Assembly (NCBI GenBank): GCA_016872835.1
Contig: VGYX01000001.1
Span: 124,001-188,000, forward strand
Direction: 5' to 3'
DNA: 64,000 nt
Source of the DNA: Planctomycetota bacterium
GTDB taxonomy: Bacteria; Planctomycetota; Phycisphaerae; Phycisphaerales; SM1A02
Shown here piece after piece: positions 29,128 through 37,712 of the stretch. The translations under genes were made by a program, and so were the position numbers. The notes beneath the pieces are model-generated. The model saw only the letters and a list, made by a program, of their open reading frames with translations, did not search any database and had not been told where the DNA came from. The stretch's first letter is position 1. Every line of letters starts with the position of its first letter.

Positions 29128-29916
29128 ATGAGCGACCTGCTTCCCGAGGATCCTGTGCTTGCACCGATCGTCACACCGCGCCTGCGCGGCCGCGTCGAGG
29201 CGCGCCATGACGCCGAGGAGGTGTTCGACGCGCTGGCGGCGGATCTCATGGCGCAGGCGGTGAACTGTGTCGGCAAGACCGGCGAGTTCCATCTGGCGCT
29301 CTCCGGCGGCAAGACGCCGTTTCCGTTCTACGAGAAGCTCATGGTCGATCCGCGCTATCGCGGCATGCCTTGGGGCCAGACGCATCTCTGGATGGTCGAT
29401 GAGCGCCGCATCGGCTTCGACGACGACCTGAACAACTACAAGCACATCCACGAGATCCTTGTGGAGCACTCGGGCATCAAGCCCGAACACGTTCATCCGA
29501 TGTCGGTGGAGGATTCAACGCCTGATGTGAGCTACGAGCGACTGCTGCGCGAGGTGCTCGGTGCTCGCGGGAAGGGACTGGAGCGACTCGACTTCGTGCT
29601 GCTTGGGATGGGGGACAATGGCCACACCGCGAGCCTGTTCCCGCACACGGAGGTGCTGAAGGTGCGCGACCGGCTGGTCGGCCTGTGCGAAGGTCCGACC
29701 GTGACGCCACCGCCACGCATCACGCTGACCTATCCGGCGATCAACGCGGCGCGCTTCGTCGCGGTGCTGGTGATGGGTGCCGCGAAGGGACCGATGCTCA
29801 AGCGCGTCGCCGCAGCGAAGGACGACTATCTGGAGCTTCCGATCCTCGGCATCGAGCCGATCGGCGGCGACCTGCGCTGGTACCTCGATCGTGCCGCTTG
29901 CAACGCCGCCCGATAA
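29128..29916 (+). CDS. pgl: 6-phosphogluconolactonase
   Basis: This enzyme hydrolyses 6-phosphogluconolactone, the product of the zwf enzyme encoded 19 nt upstream. The 262-residue SugI/DevB-type protein has LALSGGKTPFPFYEKL, the HLWMVDERRIGFDDDLNNYK block with conserved Asp/Glu/Arg, and LLGMGDNGHTASLFPHT with the catalytic His. It ends in TAA, one of only two in the window. A long hairpin starts 14 nt after the stop. Confidence 0.94.
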   Translation: MSDLLPEDPVLAPIVTPRLRGRVEARHDAEEVFDALAADLMAQAVNCVGKTGEFHLALSGGKTPFPFYEKLMVDPRYRGMPWGQTHLWMVDERRIGFDDDLNNYKHIHEILVEHSGIKPEHVHPMSVEDSTPDVSYERLLREVLGARGKGLERLDFVLLGMGDNGHTASLFPHTEVLKVRDRLVGLCEGPTVTPPPRITLTYPAINAARFVAVLVMGAAKGPMLKRVAAAKDDYLELPILGIEPIGGDLRWYLDRAACNAAR

Positions 29917-29930
29917 AGAGGGACGGCGAA

Positions 29931-30021
29931 CCACTCCTCCCGCGGCGTGACCCGCAAAGCGGTATCGCGAAGAGCGCTAAGCCGAGGCGGCCGCGTGCGG
30001 GTCATGCCGTGGGTGGAGTGG
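29931..30021 (+). ncRNA. Long imperfect inverted repeat, possible structured RNA or terminator
   Basis: Arms of 26 nt (29931-29956 and 29996-30021) pair with one U-U mismatch and two G-U pairs when read as plus-strand RNA. On the minus strand the two wobble positions become A-C mismatches, so the structure favours a plus transcript. The 39-nt interior can form its own small stems (GCGG with CCGC; CGC-GAAGA-GCG). No T tract follows. It could be a 3' end of the zwf-pgl mRNA, a small RNA, or an element between convergent genes. I recognise no known RNA family. Confidence 0.45.
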
Positions 30022-30077
30022 ATGCTCGACCGTTGCACCGCGAAACGAGTGGTGACCAATGACAACCTCCAACCCTG

Positions 30078-30503
30078 TTACGCGGATGTGCGGAGGAAGT
30101 CCTCGAGCAGTGCTGCAGCCGCCAGCGCGTCGCGCAGTTCCTTCTTCTCGCCATGCGTTCGACCCGTGCGTGCCATGCGCTGGTCGGCCTCGAAACTGGT
30201 GAGCCGCTCGTCCTGCAAGTGAACCGGCAGCCCCGTTCGCGCCCGCACCTCGGCCGCGAATTCACGCGCGTGTGCCACCGCCGGTCCCTCGCTTCCATCC
30301 ATATTGAGGGGCAAACCCATCACGATCGCGTCAGGCGCATGTGCACGCACGGCTTTCACGATCGCGTCCAGAAGCATCGGCCCCTTCGGCACATGCAGCA
30401 CCTCGACCGGCATGGCCATGCGCGTGAGTGAGTCTCCCAACGCCAGTCCAGTGCGCTTGCCGCCAACATCCACCGCGAGGAATCGCCGCGCACCCACCGT
30501 CAC
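30078..30503 (-). CDS. ruvX: Putative pre-16S rRNA nuclease / Holliday junction resolvase-like protein YqgF
   Basis: The 141-residue RNase H-fold protein belongs to the YqgF/RuvX family, linked to 16S rRNA 5' maturation. It has RFLAVDVGGKRTGLALGD with the first catalytic Asp, AIVMGLPLNMDGSEGP, PVHLQDERLTSFEA and the final Asp in ELRDALAAAALLEDFL. The start is taken as the GTG at 30503, which overlaps the stop of manC (GTGA). It ends in TAA. It is translationally coupled to manC, with ruvA further upstream. Confidence 0.9.
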   Translation of the reverse strand: MTVGARRFLAVDVGGKRTGLALGDSLTRMAMPVEVLHVPKGPMLLDAIVKAVRAHAPDAIVMGLPLNMDGSEGPAVAHAREFAAEVRARTGLPVHLQDERLTSFEADQRMARTGRTHGEKKELRDALAAAALLEDFLRTSA

Positions 30504-31579
30504 TGCACGTCGGGGGGCACGCGCCCCGCGATCTCCTTGACCTTCTCCGCCATGTCCGCTCGGCACACCAGCGTGGCCGTGGCCGTCCGCACCACGATGA
30601 CGTTCTCAAGACCCACCACACTGACCATGTGATTCGGATCGTCGCTCGCGACCACGACACCCCGCGCGTCCAGATGCTCCGTGCGCGCGTTCGCACGATT
30701 GCCCTGCGCATCCGCCGGCAGCGTCTCCGCCCATGTGGGCCAGCTGCCGACATCCTTCCAGTTCACGCTCATCGATACCTCCACGATGGTGCGACGCGCA
30801 TCGGCGCTCGCCGGCTCCATCAGACCGTAATCCACGCTGATTTTCGGAAGCGCCGGATACACCTCCGCCACGACCTTCGCCTGTTGCGGCGAACCCCAAG
30901 CCTGCGCGATGCGCTCGAGACCGGCGGCGTTCTCCGGTCTGAACCATCGAACCGCCTCCAGGCACTTGCCTGCGTGGAACACGAACATGCCGCTGTTCCA
31001 ACTGAATGCGCCGCTGGCCAGATACTGCTCCGCGCGCGCTCGATCGGGCTTCTCCACAAAGCGCTTGGCGCGGAAGCATCCATCGAAGCCGGCGATCGCC
31101 TCGCCCCGCTCCACGTAGCCGTAGCCCGTGGCGGCAAAGGTGGGGGTGATGCCGAATGTCACGAAGCGAGTCGGATCGGCCTCCACGAGACGAAACCCCT
31201 CCGCCAGACGCGCCGCGAATTCCTCCTGTGGCGTGATGAGGTGGTCGCTCGTGATCACCGCGAACACGGCATCCGGGTCGCGCTTGGCCAGCACCGCCGC
31301 CGCAAAGCCGACCGCGTTCAGCGTGTCGCGGCCGATCGGTTCACCCATCCAGTTCATGTCCTGCAGCGCCGGCACCGCTGCCATCACCTGCGCGCGTGAC
31401 GACTCGGCCGCGCACACCAGCAGCGATGACGCAGGCACCACGCCCTCGAGCCGCTCGCCCGCGATCTGCAGCAGGCTCTTGCCGTCGATGAAGGACAGTA
31501 GCTGCTTTGGCGCAGCCTTGCGGCTCATCGGCCAAAGCCGCGCGCCGCTGCCACCGGCCATGATCATGGCGTAGCGCAT
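30500..31579 (-). CDS. manC: Mannose-1-phosphate guanylyltransferase
   Basis: This enzyme makes GDP-mannose from mannose 1-phosphate and GTP for polysaccharide and glycan synthesis. The 359-residue protein is the nucleotidyltransferase domain only, without the PMI domain of long ManC forms. It has the start MIMAGGSGARLWPMSR, then the Lys-containing PKQLLSF, ITSDHLI, GYGYVERGE, FVEKPD and WNSGMFVF. A TACATT box ends 9 nt before the ATG on the minus strand. Its stop overlaps the ruvX start. Confidence 0.93.
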   Translation of the reverse strand: MRYAMIMAGGSGARLWPMSRKAAPKQLLSFIDGKSLLQIAGERLEGVVPASSLLVCAAESSRAQVMAAVPALQDMNWMGEPIGRDTLNAVGFAAAVLAKRDPDAVFAVITSDHLITPQEEFAARLAEGFRLVEADPTRFVTFGITPTFAATGYGYVERGEAIAGFDGCFRAKRFVEKPDRARAEQYLASGAFSWNSGMFVFHAGKCLEAVRWFRPENAAGLERIAQAWGSPQQAKVVAEVYPALPKISVDYGLMEPASADARRTIVEVSMSVNWKDVGSWPTWAETLPADAQGNRANARTEHLDARGVVVASDDPNHMVSVVGLENVIVVRTATATLVCRADMAEKVKEIAGRVPPDVQ

Positions 31580-31588
31580 GATGCGTGC

Positions 31589-31594
31589 AATGTA
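31589..31594 (-). promoter_or_regulatory. -10 box TACATT of manC
   Basis: Read on the minus strand, TACATT ends 9 nt before the manC ATG, in the 39-nt gap after ruvA. No Shine-Dalgarno is seen. Confidence 0.45.
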
Positions 31595-31618
31595 GTGCAG
31601 ATGAAACGCTGTGCCGCG

Positions 31619-32266
31619 TCAGACGGATCCGCGTAACCGCAGCGCCGCCGCCACCAGCACCTCGGCCGCGGCCTTCGCACCCTCCACCACCAGCGCCCGC
31701 TCGATCAGGCGCTCGGCCATCGGTCGCGCCTCGCCAAGCTGCACCAGCACGATCACGGCATCGCCCGCGGCGCCCGGCAGGTTCACCGGACCAGCGACGC
31801 CCACACCAGCCACCGGGTCCATGCCCCCACCCGCCATCGCTGTGAACCGCGCCACCTTGTCCTTCAGTTCCACCACGATCGTCTCGGCCATCTTCTTGCC
31901 GATCTCGGGCAGCGCGGTGAGTGCCTTCTCGTCGCGGCGGGCGATGGCCGCCGCCACCTCGGCGAAGGGACGCTGAAGCGCACGCAACGCCTTGCGCACG
32001 CCGATGCCCTTCACGGTGATGAACAGTTCGAAGAAGTCCCGGTCCTCGGCGCTGCGGAACCCGATGAGCCGCGGCCAGAAGCTGCTGCCCTGACCCTGGC
32101 CCTCGAGGTAGTGCAGCGTCACGAACCGCACGATCGCGCCGCGCTGGCCCGCGAGCGCAGGCACGTCGGCTGCGGGCACCAGTACGTCATAGGTGATCGC
32201 CCCAACCTCCACCTGTGCGGCGCCGTCCTCAGCCGAGATCAATTCGCCTTCGATGCTTGCGATCAC
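31619..32266 (-). CDS. ruvA: Holliday junction branch migration protein RuvA
   Basis: RuvA holds Holliday junctions for the RuvB motor. The 215-residue protein has an N-terminal OB fold ([23 protein letters not shown]), the [17 protein letters not shown] helix-hairpin-helix, a second HhH ([19 protein letters not shown]) and a C-terminal domain III after a Gly/Pro/Val-rich linker. It begins with GTG at 32266. The TAGATT box ends 6 nt upstream. It is divergent from carB. ruvB and ruvC are not in the window. Confidence 0.93.
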   Translation of the reverse strand: MIASIEGELISAEDGAAQVEVGAITYDVLVPAADVPALAGQRGAIVRFVTLHYLEGQGQGSSFWPRLIGFRSAEDRDFFELFITVKGIGVRKALRALQRPFAEVAAAIARRDEKALTALPEIGKKMAETIVVELKDKVARFTAMAGGGMDPVAGVGVAGPVNLPGAAGDAVIVLVQLGEARPMAERLIERALVVEGAKAAAEVLVAAALRLRGSV

Positions 32267-32272
32267 GGTCCG

Positions 32273-32278
32273 AATCTA
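32273..32278 (-). promoter_or_regulatory. -10 box TAGATT of ruvA
   Basis: On the minus strand TAGATT ends 6 nt before the GTG start of ruvA, indicating a leaderless mRNA. Confidence 0.5.
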
Positions 32279-32291
32279 CACCCTTCGCCGC

Positions 32292-32297
32292 TACACT
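32292..32297 (+). promoter_or_regulatory. -10-like box TACACT of carB
   Basis: TACACT lies 64 nt before the carB ATG, so carB would have an ordinary leader of roughly 55-60 nt, unlike its divergent neighbour ruvA. Confidence 0.35.
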
Positions 32298-32361
32298 CGG
32301 AGCGTTTGCGCCGAGCCGCTCGGTGCCGCCCGACCAACCCACGCCGAGGCCTCGAACTTCC

Positions 32362-35300
32362 ATGCCCCGACGCGACGACATCCACACGATCCTCATCATC
32401 GGCAGCGGTCCCATCGTGATCGGCCAGGGCTGCGAGTTCGACTACTCCGGCGTGCAGGCCTGCAAGGCATTGCGCGAGGAGGGCTACCGGGTGGTGCTGG
32501 TGAACTCGAACCCCGCCACGATCATGACTGATCCGGCGATGAGCGACCGGACCTACATCGAGCCGATCACGCCCGAAGCGGTCCGCAAGATCATCGAGAA
32601 GGAACGCGACCTCGGCACCCCCATCGACGCGCTGCTGCCCACGCTCGGCGGACAGACCGCGTTGAACTGCGCGTGCACGCTGCACGACACGGGCACGCTG
32701 AAGGAACTCGGCGTGAAGATGATCGGCGCCAACCGCGAGGCGATCCGCCGCGGCGAGGACCGCGAGGTGTTCCGCACCATCGTGGAGGGGCTGGGTCTTC
32801 GCCAGCCGAAGTCGCGCACCGTCACCACCGTCGAGCAGGCACGCGAGTTCGTGCAGGAGATCGGTCTGCCCGCGATCATCCGCCCGGCGTTCACCCTCGG
32901 CGGCACGGGCGGCGGCATCGCCTACAACATGGAGGAAGTCGAGGAGATCGCGCGACGCGGCATCGCCGCCAGCATGATCGGCCAGGTGCTGATCGACCAG
33001 AGCGTGCTGGGCTGGAAGGAGTACGAGCTCGAGGTCGTCCGCGACCGCAACGACAACTGCATCATCGTGTGCGGCATCGAGAACGTGGACGCCATGGGCG
33101 TGCACACCGGCGACAGCATCACGGTGGCGCCGATCATGACGCTCTCCGACAAGGAGTACCAGCGCATGCGCGACGCGGCCTTCGCGATCATGCGCGCGGT
33201 GGGCGTGGAGACCGGCGGCAGCAACGTGCAGTTCGCCATCAATCCGAAGGACGGCGAGATGGTGGTGGTGGAGATGAACCCGCGCGTCAGCCGCAGCAGC
33301 GCGCTGGCGAGCAAGGCCACCGGCTTCCCGATCGCGCGCATCGCCGCCAAGCTCGCCGTGGGCTACTCGCTCGACGAGCTTCACAACGACGTGGTCGGCT
33401 CCACCAGCGCCTGCTTCGAGCCCAGCATCGACTACGTGGTGGTGAAGCTTCCGCGCTGGACCTTCGAGAAGTTCCCCGAAGCCGATGAGCGACTGACCAC
33501 GCAGATGAAGTCGGTCGGCGAGGCGATGAGCATCGGCCGTACCTTCCAGGAGGCGCTGCAGAAGGCGATCCGAAGCATGGAGGTGAAGCGCTTCGGCCTT
33601 GGCCTTGATCGCAACGACCGCTGGCTCGCCGCGCGCCGCGATCCTGCCGCCACCCGCGAGGACGGCTCGCTGCAGTGGCCGATTCCCGAGGAGACCATCG
33701 CGCGCAAGCTCAGCGTGCCCTGTCAGGGCCGCCTGTACTACGTGCGCTACGCGATCCGCGCGGGATGGACCAACGATCGCATCCACCAGCTCAGCGGCTA
33801 CGACCCGTGGTTCATCGACCAGATCCGCGAGCTCGTGGAGTTCGAGGACGCGCTCTGCGGCTTCTCGAAGCTTGAGCAGGTGCCACGCGACACGCTCTTC
33901 CGCGCGAAGCAGAAGGGCTTCAGTGACGCGCAGCTCGCGAACCTCTATCTCGGCGCCATCACCAGCGAGAACATTTTGGCCGTACGCGCGCACCGCAAGA
34001 AGCTCGGCATCGAGCCGGTCTACAAGCTGGTCGACACCTGCGCGGCCGAGTTCGAGGCCGTCACACCCTACTTCTACAGCACCTACGAGTCGCCGCGCCT
34101 TGTCGACGGCACCCCTGTGCTCGACGACGAGATCCGCGTCACCGACACGAAGAAGATCGTGATCCTGGGTGGCGGACCCAATCGCATCGGTCAGGGCATC
34201 GAGTTCGACTACTGCTGCTGCCAGGCGGCCTTCGCCTGCGAGGACATGGGCCTCGAGAGCGTGATGATCAACTCGAACCCCGAGACGGTCAGCACCGACT
34301 TCGACACCAGCGACCTGCTCTTCTTCGAGCCGCTCACGCTCGAGGACGTGCTGAACGTGGTCGAGCGCCTGAATGGAGGCGGCATCGACGTGCCCGGTCG
34401 CAGCGGCAAGGTGGCCGGCGTGATCGCGCAGTTCGGCGGACAGACCCCGCTGAACCTGGCGCACGGCCTTGTGAGGGCGGGCGTGCCGCTGATCGGCACC
34501 GGCGTGGGCAGCATCGACGAGGCGGAGGACCGCGACCGCTTCAAGGCCATGATCGAGGAACTCGGCCTGCGCCAGCCCGACAGCGGCATCGCGCGCGGTC
34601 TGGAGCAGGCGGTCGAGATCGCCGACCGCATCGGCTACCCCGTGCTGGTCCGCCCCAGCTACGTGCTTGGCGGCCGTGGCATGGAGACCTGCTTCGACGC
34701 CGAGAGCCTGCGCCGCTACATGAGCAGCGCGGTGATCGCGAGCGAGCTTGCCGACGCGCCCGTGCTGATCGACAAGTTCCTGAACGACGCGATCGAGGTC
34801 GACGTGGACGTGATCGCCGACTTCGAGCCCGACGAGCGCAGTCGCACCAGCCTGCTGCCGCAGCGCAGCGCGAACGCCCGCGCCGTGATCTGCGGCGTGA
34901 TGGAGCACATCGAGGAGGCGGGCATCCACTCCGGCGACAGCACCTGCACCATTCCGCACTACTCGCTGCCCTCGGTGATCGTGCGCCGCATCAAGGACCA
35001 GGCGCTCGCGATGGCCAGACGCCTGCGCGTGCGCGGCCTGATGAACGTGCAGATGGCCGTGAAGGACGATCAGGTCTTCGTGATCGAGGTGAACCCGCGC
35101 GCCAGCCGAACCATGCCATTCGTCAGCAAGGCCAAAGGCGTGCCCTATGCGCGCCTGGCCGCCCGCGTGATGATGGGCGCCACGCTTGACGATCTTGGCG
35201 TGCAGGAAACGCAGGACCAGAGCTTCTTCGCCGTGAAGGAGAGCGTCTTCCCGTTCAGCAAGTTCCCTGGCGTCGACGTGATCCTGGGCCCCGAGATGCG

Positions 35301-35838
35301 CTCGACCGGCGAGGTCATGGGCGCGGACCGCAACCTTCCGATCGCTTTCGCGAAGGCGCAGATGGCGGCGGGCGTCTCGCTGCCCACTGAGGGCAGCGTG
35401 TTCCTGTCGCTACGCGAGGGCGACAAGCGTCACGCCGCCGACCTGACGCGCTCGCTCCAGCGCATCGGCTTCCAGGTCTTCACCACCAGCGGCACGCACG
35501 CGGAACTGGCGAAGCAGGGCATCCAGACCTCGCTGGTCGCGAAGATCAGTGAAGGCGTGCGGCCCAATGTGCTTGATCTGGTGCGCAACCGCCAGATCCA
35601 CCTGATCCTGAACACCGCCACGCGCAAGGGCGGCAACACCGACGAAGGCAGCATCCGTGCCCAGGCGGTGCGAAGCGGCATTCCCATCGTGACCACGGTG
35701 GCGGGTGCGCGCGCGGCCGTGCAGGCGATGGCGGCCCTGAAGGCGGGCCCCTGGCAGGTGTTCGCGATCCAGGATTACTTCCCGCACCTTGCGCGACCTG
35801 CGGCCCGCGCCGCCGCGCGTGAAGCGGTCGCGGTCTGA
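32362..35838 (+). CDS. carB: Carbamoyl-phosphate synthase large subunit
   Basis: This subunit makes carbamoyl phosphate for pyrimidine and arginine synthesis. The 1158-residue protein has two homologous ATP-grasp halves. The first opens [20 protein letters not shown] and the second [19 protein letters not shown]. Paired EMNPR/EVNPR metal-site motifs ([17 protein letters not shown] and [17 protein letters not shown]) are present. A C-terminal MGS-like regulatory domain follows ([19 protein letters not shown]). It is somewhat longer than E. coli CarB, with extra residues between the halves. carA is not adjacent. ATG 32362 is chosen because the upstream frame has no family similarity. Confidence 0.97.
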   Translation: MPRRDDIHTILIIGSGPIVIGQGCEFDYSGVQACKALREEGYRVVLVNSNPATIMTDPAMSDRTYIEPITPEAVRKIIEKERDLGTPIDALLPTLGGQTALNCACTLHDTGTLKELGVKMIGANREAIRRGEDREVFRTIVEGLGLRQPKSRTVTTVEQAREFVQEIGLPAIIRPAFTLGGTGGGIAYNMEEVEEIARRGIAASMIGQVLIDQSVLGWKEYELEVVRDRNDNCIIVCGIENVDAMGVHTGDSITVAPIMTLSDKEYQRMRDAAFAIMRAVGVETGGSNVQFAINPKDGEMVVVEMNPRVSRSSALASKATGFPIARIAAKLAVGYSLDELHNDVVGSTSACFEPSIDYVVVKLPRWTFEKFPEADERLTTQMKSVGEAMSIGRTFQEALQKAIRSMEVKRFGLGLDRNDRWLAARRDPAATREDGSLQWPIPEETIARKLSVPCQGRLYYVRYAIRAGWTNDRIHQLSGYDPWFIDQIRELVEFEDALCGFSKLEQVPRDTLFRAKQKGFSDAQLANLYLGAITSENILAVRAHRKKLGIEPVYKLVDTCAAEFEAVTPYFYSTYESPRLVDGTPVLDDEIRVTDTKKIVILGGGPNRIGQGIEFDYCCCQAAFACEDMGLESVMINSNPETVSTDFDTSDLLFFEPLTLEDVLNVVERLNGGGIDVPGRSGKVAGVIAQFGGQTPLNLAHGLVRAGVPLIGTGVGSIDEAEDRDRFKAMIEELGLRQPDSGIARGLEQAVEIADRIGYPVLVRPSYVLGGRGMETCFDAESLRRYMSSAVIASELADAPVLIDKFLNDAIEVDVDVIADFEPDERSRTSLLPQRSANARAVICGVMEHIEEAGIHSGDSTCTIPHYSLPSVIVRRIKDQALAMARRLRVRGLMNVQMAVKDDQVFVIEVNPRASRTMPFVSKAKGVPYARLAARVMMGATLDDLGVQETQDQSFFAVKESVFPFSKFPGVDVILGPEMRSTGEVMGADRNLPIAFAKAQMAAGVSLPTEGSVFLSLREGDKRHAADLTRSLQRIGFQVFTTSGTHAELAKQGIQTSLVAKISEGVRPNVLDLVRNRQIHLILNTATRKGGNTDEGSIRAQAVRSGIPIVTTVAGARAAVQAMAALKAGPWQVFAIQDYFPHLARPAARAAAREAVAV

Positions 35839-35923
35839 GGCGCCGAAGGTCGGTTCCGCTGACCGCCCACATGCCATGAGCCCATCCAACGGGCCAGTTT
35901 CGCCTCACGCCCGCACTCGCCCC

Positions 35924-35929
35924 TAGAAT
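35924..35929 (+). promoter_or_regulatory. -10 box TAGAAT of nuoH
   Basis: TAGAAT ends 10 nt before ATG 35940 and overlaps an alternative ATG at 35928. The promoter therefore decides for the downstream start. Confidence 0.5.
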
Positions 35930-35939
35930 GCCCGCCCTC

Positions 35940-37289
35940 ATGGGTCTCGAGAACCTCACCCAGTACCTGCCTTCGTGGGTCGCCCCCACGCCCGCCTTCT
36001 GCCAGATCGTCACCGGCATGCTGGTGATTCTGGTGATGCTGCACGTGATCCTGGGCGGATGCGCCTACGGCATCATGCTGGAGCGCAAGCTGAGCGCGTG
36101 GATGCAGGACCGCGTAGGCCCGAACCGCGTGGGCCCCGCCGGCCTGCTGCAGCCGATCGCCGATGGCCTGAAGTTCATCATGAAGGAGGAGTACACCCCG
36201 CGCGGCGCGGACAAGGTGCTCTTCATGATCGCGCCCACCCTCATCATGATCCCGGCCATGATCAGCTTCGCGATCGTGCCGTGGGGTGGCACGCTGGAAC
36301 TGTCGCAGCTTCCATTCGGTCTGGCCAAGATGCTCGGTGTCGAAGGCATCACAGTGCGTCTGGCTGGCGCCGTGGTGAACGTCGGCATGATCTATCTGCT
36401 TGCGGTGGCCAGCCTGGGCGTGTACGGCGTGGCGCTTGGCGGCTGGGCCAGCAACAGCAAGTTCAGCTTCCTTGGCGGCCTTCGCGCCAGCGCGCAGATG
36501 ATCAGCTACGAGATCCCGATGGGCCTGGCACTGCTGTGCGTGGTGCTCACCGCGGGCACGCTCGACCCCTATGCCATCATCGAGGCGCAGAGCCACGGCA
36601 ACGGCATGTGGAACCTGCTGCAGCATCCAGTCGCGGCGGTGCTCTTCTACACCTGCATGCTGGCTGAATCGAACCGCGCACCCTTCGATCTTGCCGAGGC
36701 CGAGAGCGAACTGGTGGGTGGCTATCACACCGAATACAGCAGCATGCGCTTCGCCATGTTCTTCCTCGCGGAGTACTTCCACATGATCACGGGGGCCGCG
36801 TTCTTCAGCGTGCTCTTCCTGGGCGGCTGGAGCCTGAATCCCTTCGGTGGTTCGCTGGACCTGCCCATGCAAGGCGGCCTGCCCATCGTGCTTGCGCAGG
36901 TCGGTGTGATGCTTGGCAAGGTCACCTTCATGGTCGCCTTCGCCATGGCGATCCGCTGGACGCTGCCGCGCTTCCGCTTCGACCAGCTCATGAAGCTCGC
37001 GTGGGAGGGCATGATTCCCACCGCGCTGGTCATGCTGCTGATCACCGCCGTGTTCACCTACCTGGGTTGGGCCAGTTCCATCTGGGCGGGCTCGCTCCTG
37101 TGCGTCGCGGTCATGTATCTGGTCGGCCCCATGCTGCCCCACCAGAAGAACCCGAATCATCGCATCGGCATGATCGGCAGTCGCTTCAGCCCGCTGGTCG
37201 AGGGCACCGGCTCGGTCAGCTCCCACCCGGTTGCGATGAGCGACGCGGCGATCCCGGATCGTCGTCAGGGCCTCCAGAGCATCCACTGA
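35940..37289 (+). CDS. nuoH: NADH-quinone oxidoreductase subunit H
   Basis: NuoH is the membrane subunit of complex I at the quinone site. The 449-residue protein has about eight or more transmembrane helices and the family signatures MLERKLSAWMQDRVGPNRVG, GLKFIMKEEYTP, FFYTCMLAESNRAPFDLAE-like loop (LAESNRAPFDLAEAESELV) and GYHTEYSSMRFAMFFLAEY. It is longer than the usual 330-350 residues. The extra length includes a hydrophobic segment near 360-395 and a hydrophilic tail. No other nuo genes flank it. nuoA is alone at 8.4 kb. Confidence 0.94.
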   Translation: MGLENLTQYLPSWVAPTPAFCQIVTGMLVILVMLHVILGGCAYGIMLERKLSAWMQDRVGPNRVGPAGLLQPIADGLKFIMKEEYTPRGADKVLFMIAPTLIMIPAMISFAIVPWGGTLELSQLPFGLAKMLGVEGITVRLAGAVVNVGMIYLLAVASLGVYGVALGGWASNSKFSFLGGLRASAQMISYEIPMGLALLCVVLTAGTLDPYAIIEAQSHGNGMWNLLQHPVAAVLFYTCMLAESNRAPFDLAEAESELVGGYHTEYSSMRFAMFFLAEYFHMITGAAFFSVLFLGGWSLNPFGGSLDLPMQGGLPIVLAQVGVMLGKVTFMVAFAMAIRWTLPRFRFDQLMKLAWEGMIPTALVMLLITAVFTYLGWASSIWAGSLLCVAVMYLVGPMLPHQKNPNHRIGMIGSRFSPLVEGTGSVSSHPVAMSDAAIPDRRQGLQSIH

Positions 37290-37297
37290 TCCCGCGC

Positions 37298-37555
37298 TCA
37301 GCGCGCCAGCCTGCGCATGCGGCCCACCCAGTGGCCGTAACGAAGCACCGCGCGCACACGCTCCATCCGGGGCGGCATGCGTGATGGATCGGTGCCGAAC
37401 GCCGTCTCCCGTCGCCAGTGCCAATAGCGCCCGCGCAGGCGGCCGCGCGTGACGATCGCGAGCCGCAGAAGCTGCCAGAGAGCATCCACGGTGTGAACAA
37501 TGGTGCGCACGAGCGCATCGTACGTGGCGACTCCGATTTGCCTTCCACGGTCCAT
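37298..37555 (-). CDS. Small basic protein, unknown
   Basis: The 85-residue ORF lies alone on the minus strand in the 423-nt gap between nuoH and radA. It is Arg/Trp-rich with an amphipathic N-terminal half (ALVRTIVHTVDALWQLLRLA). The basic C-terminal half is built around RGRYWHWRRETAFG and VLRYGHWVGRMRR. The composition looks coding rather than antisense, since no gene lies opposite. I do not recognise a named family. The Met start at 37555 is uncertain. Confidence 0.5.
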   Translation of the reverse strand: MDRGRQIGVATYDALVRTIVHTVDALWQLLRLAIVTRGRLRGRYWHWRRETAFGTDPSRMPPRMERVRAVLRYGHWVGRMRRLAR

Positions 37556-37610
37556 GCGTTAGAGTTGCGGTATCGCGAGGGCCCCGCGCCCAAGCCTCCG
37601 ACATCCAGTG

Positions 37611-37645
37611 CGGCATCGATCGACACTCCGACTCGATCGATGTCG
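37611..37645. repeat. Inverted repeat upstream of radA
   Basis: CATCGATCGA (37614-37623) and TCGATCGATG (37633-37642) are perfect 10-bp arms around a 9-nt loop. Three further flanking pairs (one G-T) bring the stem to 13 bp. It lies about 70 nt before radA in an otherwise empty region and may be an operator or the terminator of an unseen transcript. Confidence 0.6.
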
Positions 37646-37699
37646 CCGTCTGAATCGATGAAATTCAGCCTGTGTCCGGAGTGCGTCCACGCGCACAAC

Positions 37700-37705
37700 T
37701 AGACT
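37700..37705 (+). promoter_or_regulatory. -10 box TAGACT of radA
   Basis: TAGACT ends 7 nt before the radA ATG, with no Shine-Dalgarno. Confidence 0.5.
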
Positions 37706-37712
37706 GCATCGC

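Noticed and set aside
26397-29312. 971-codon minus-strand open frame across xer, zwf and pgl
   Set aside because: It spans several convincing plus-strand genes and has low-complexity His/Arg-rich composition typical of shadows here.
32263-34959. 898-codon minus-strand open frame across carB
   Set aside because: Same GC-driven shadow: carB is full length with paired ATP-grasp motifs, and the antisense chain has no domain.
37418-37702. 94-codon plus-strand frame before radA
   Set aside because: It runs opposite the 37298-37555 ORF and through the inverted repeat, has no recognisable domain, and lacks an initiation signal.
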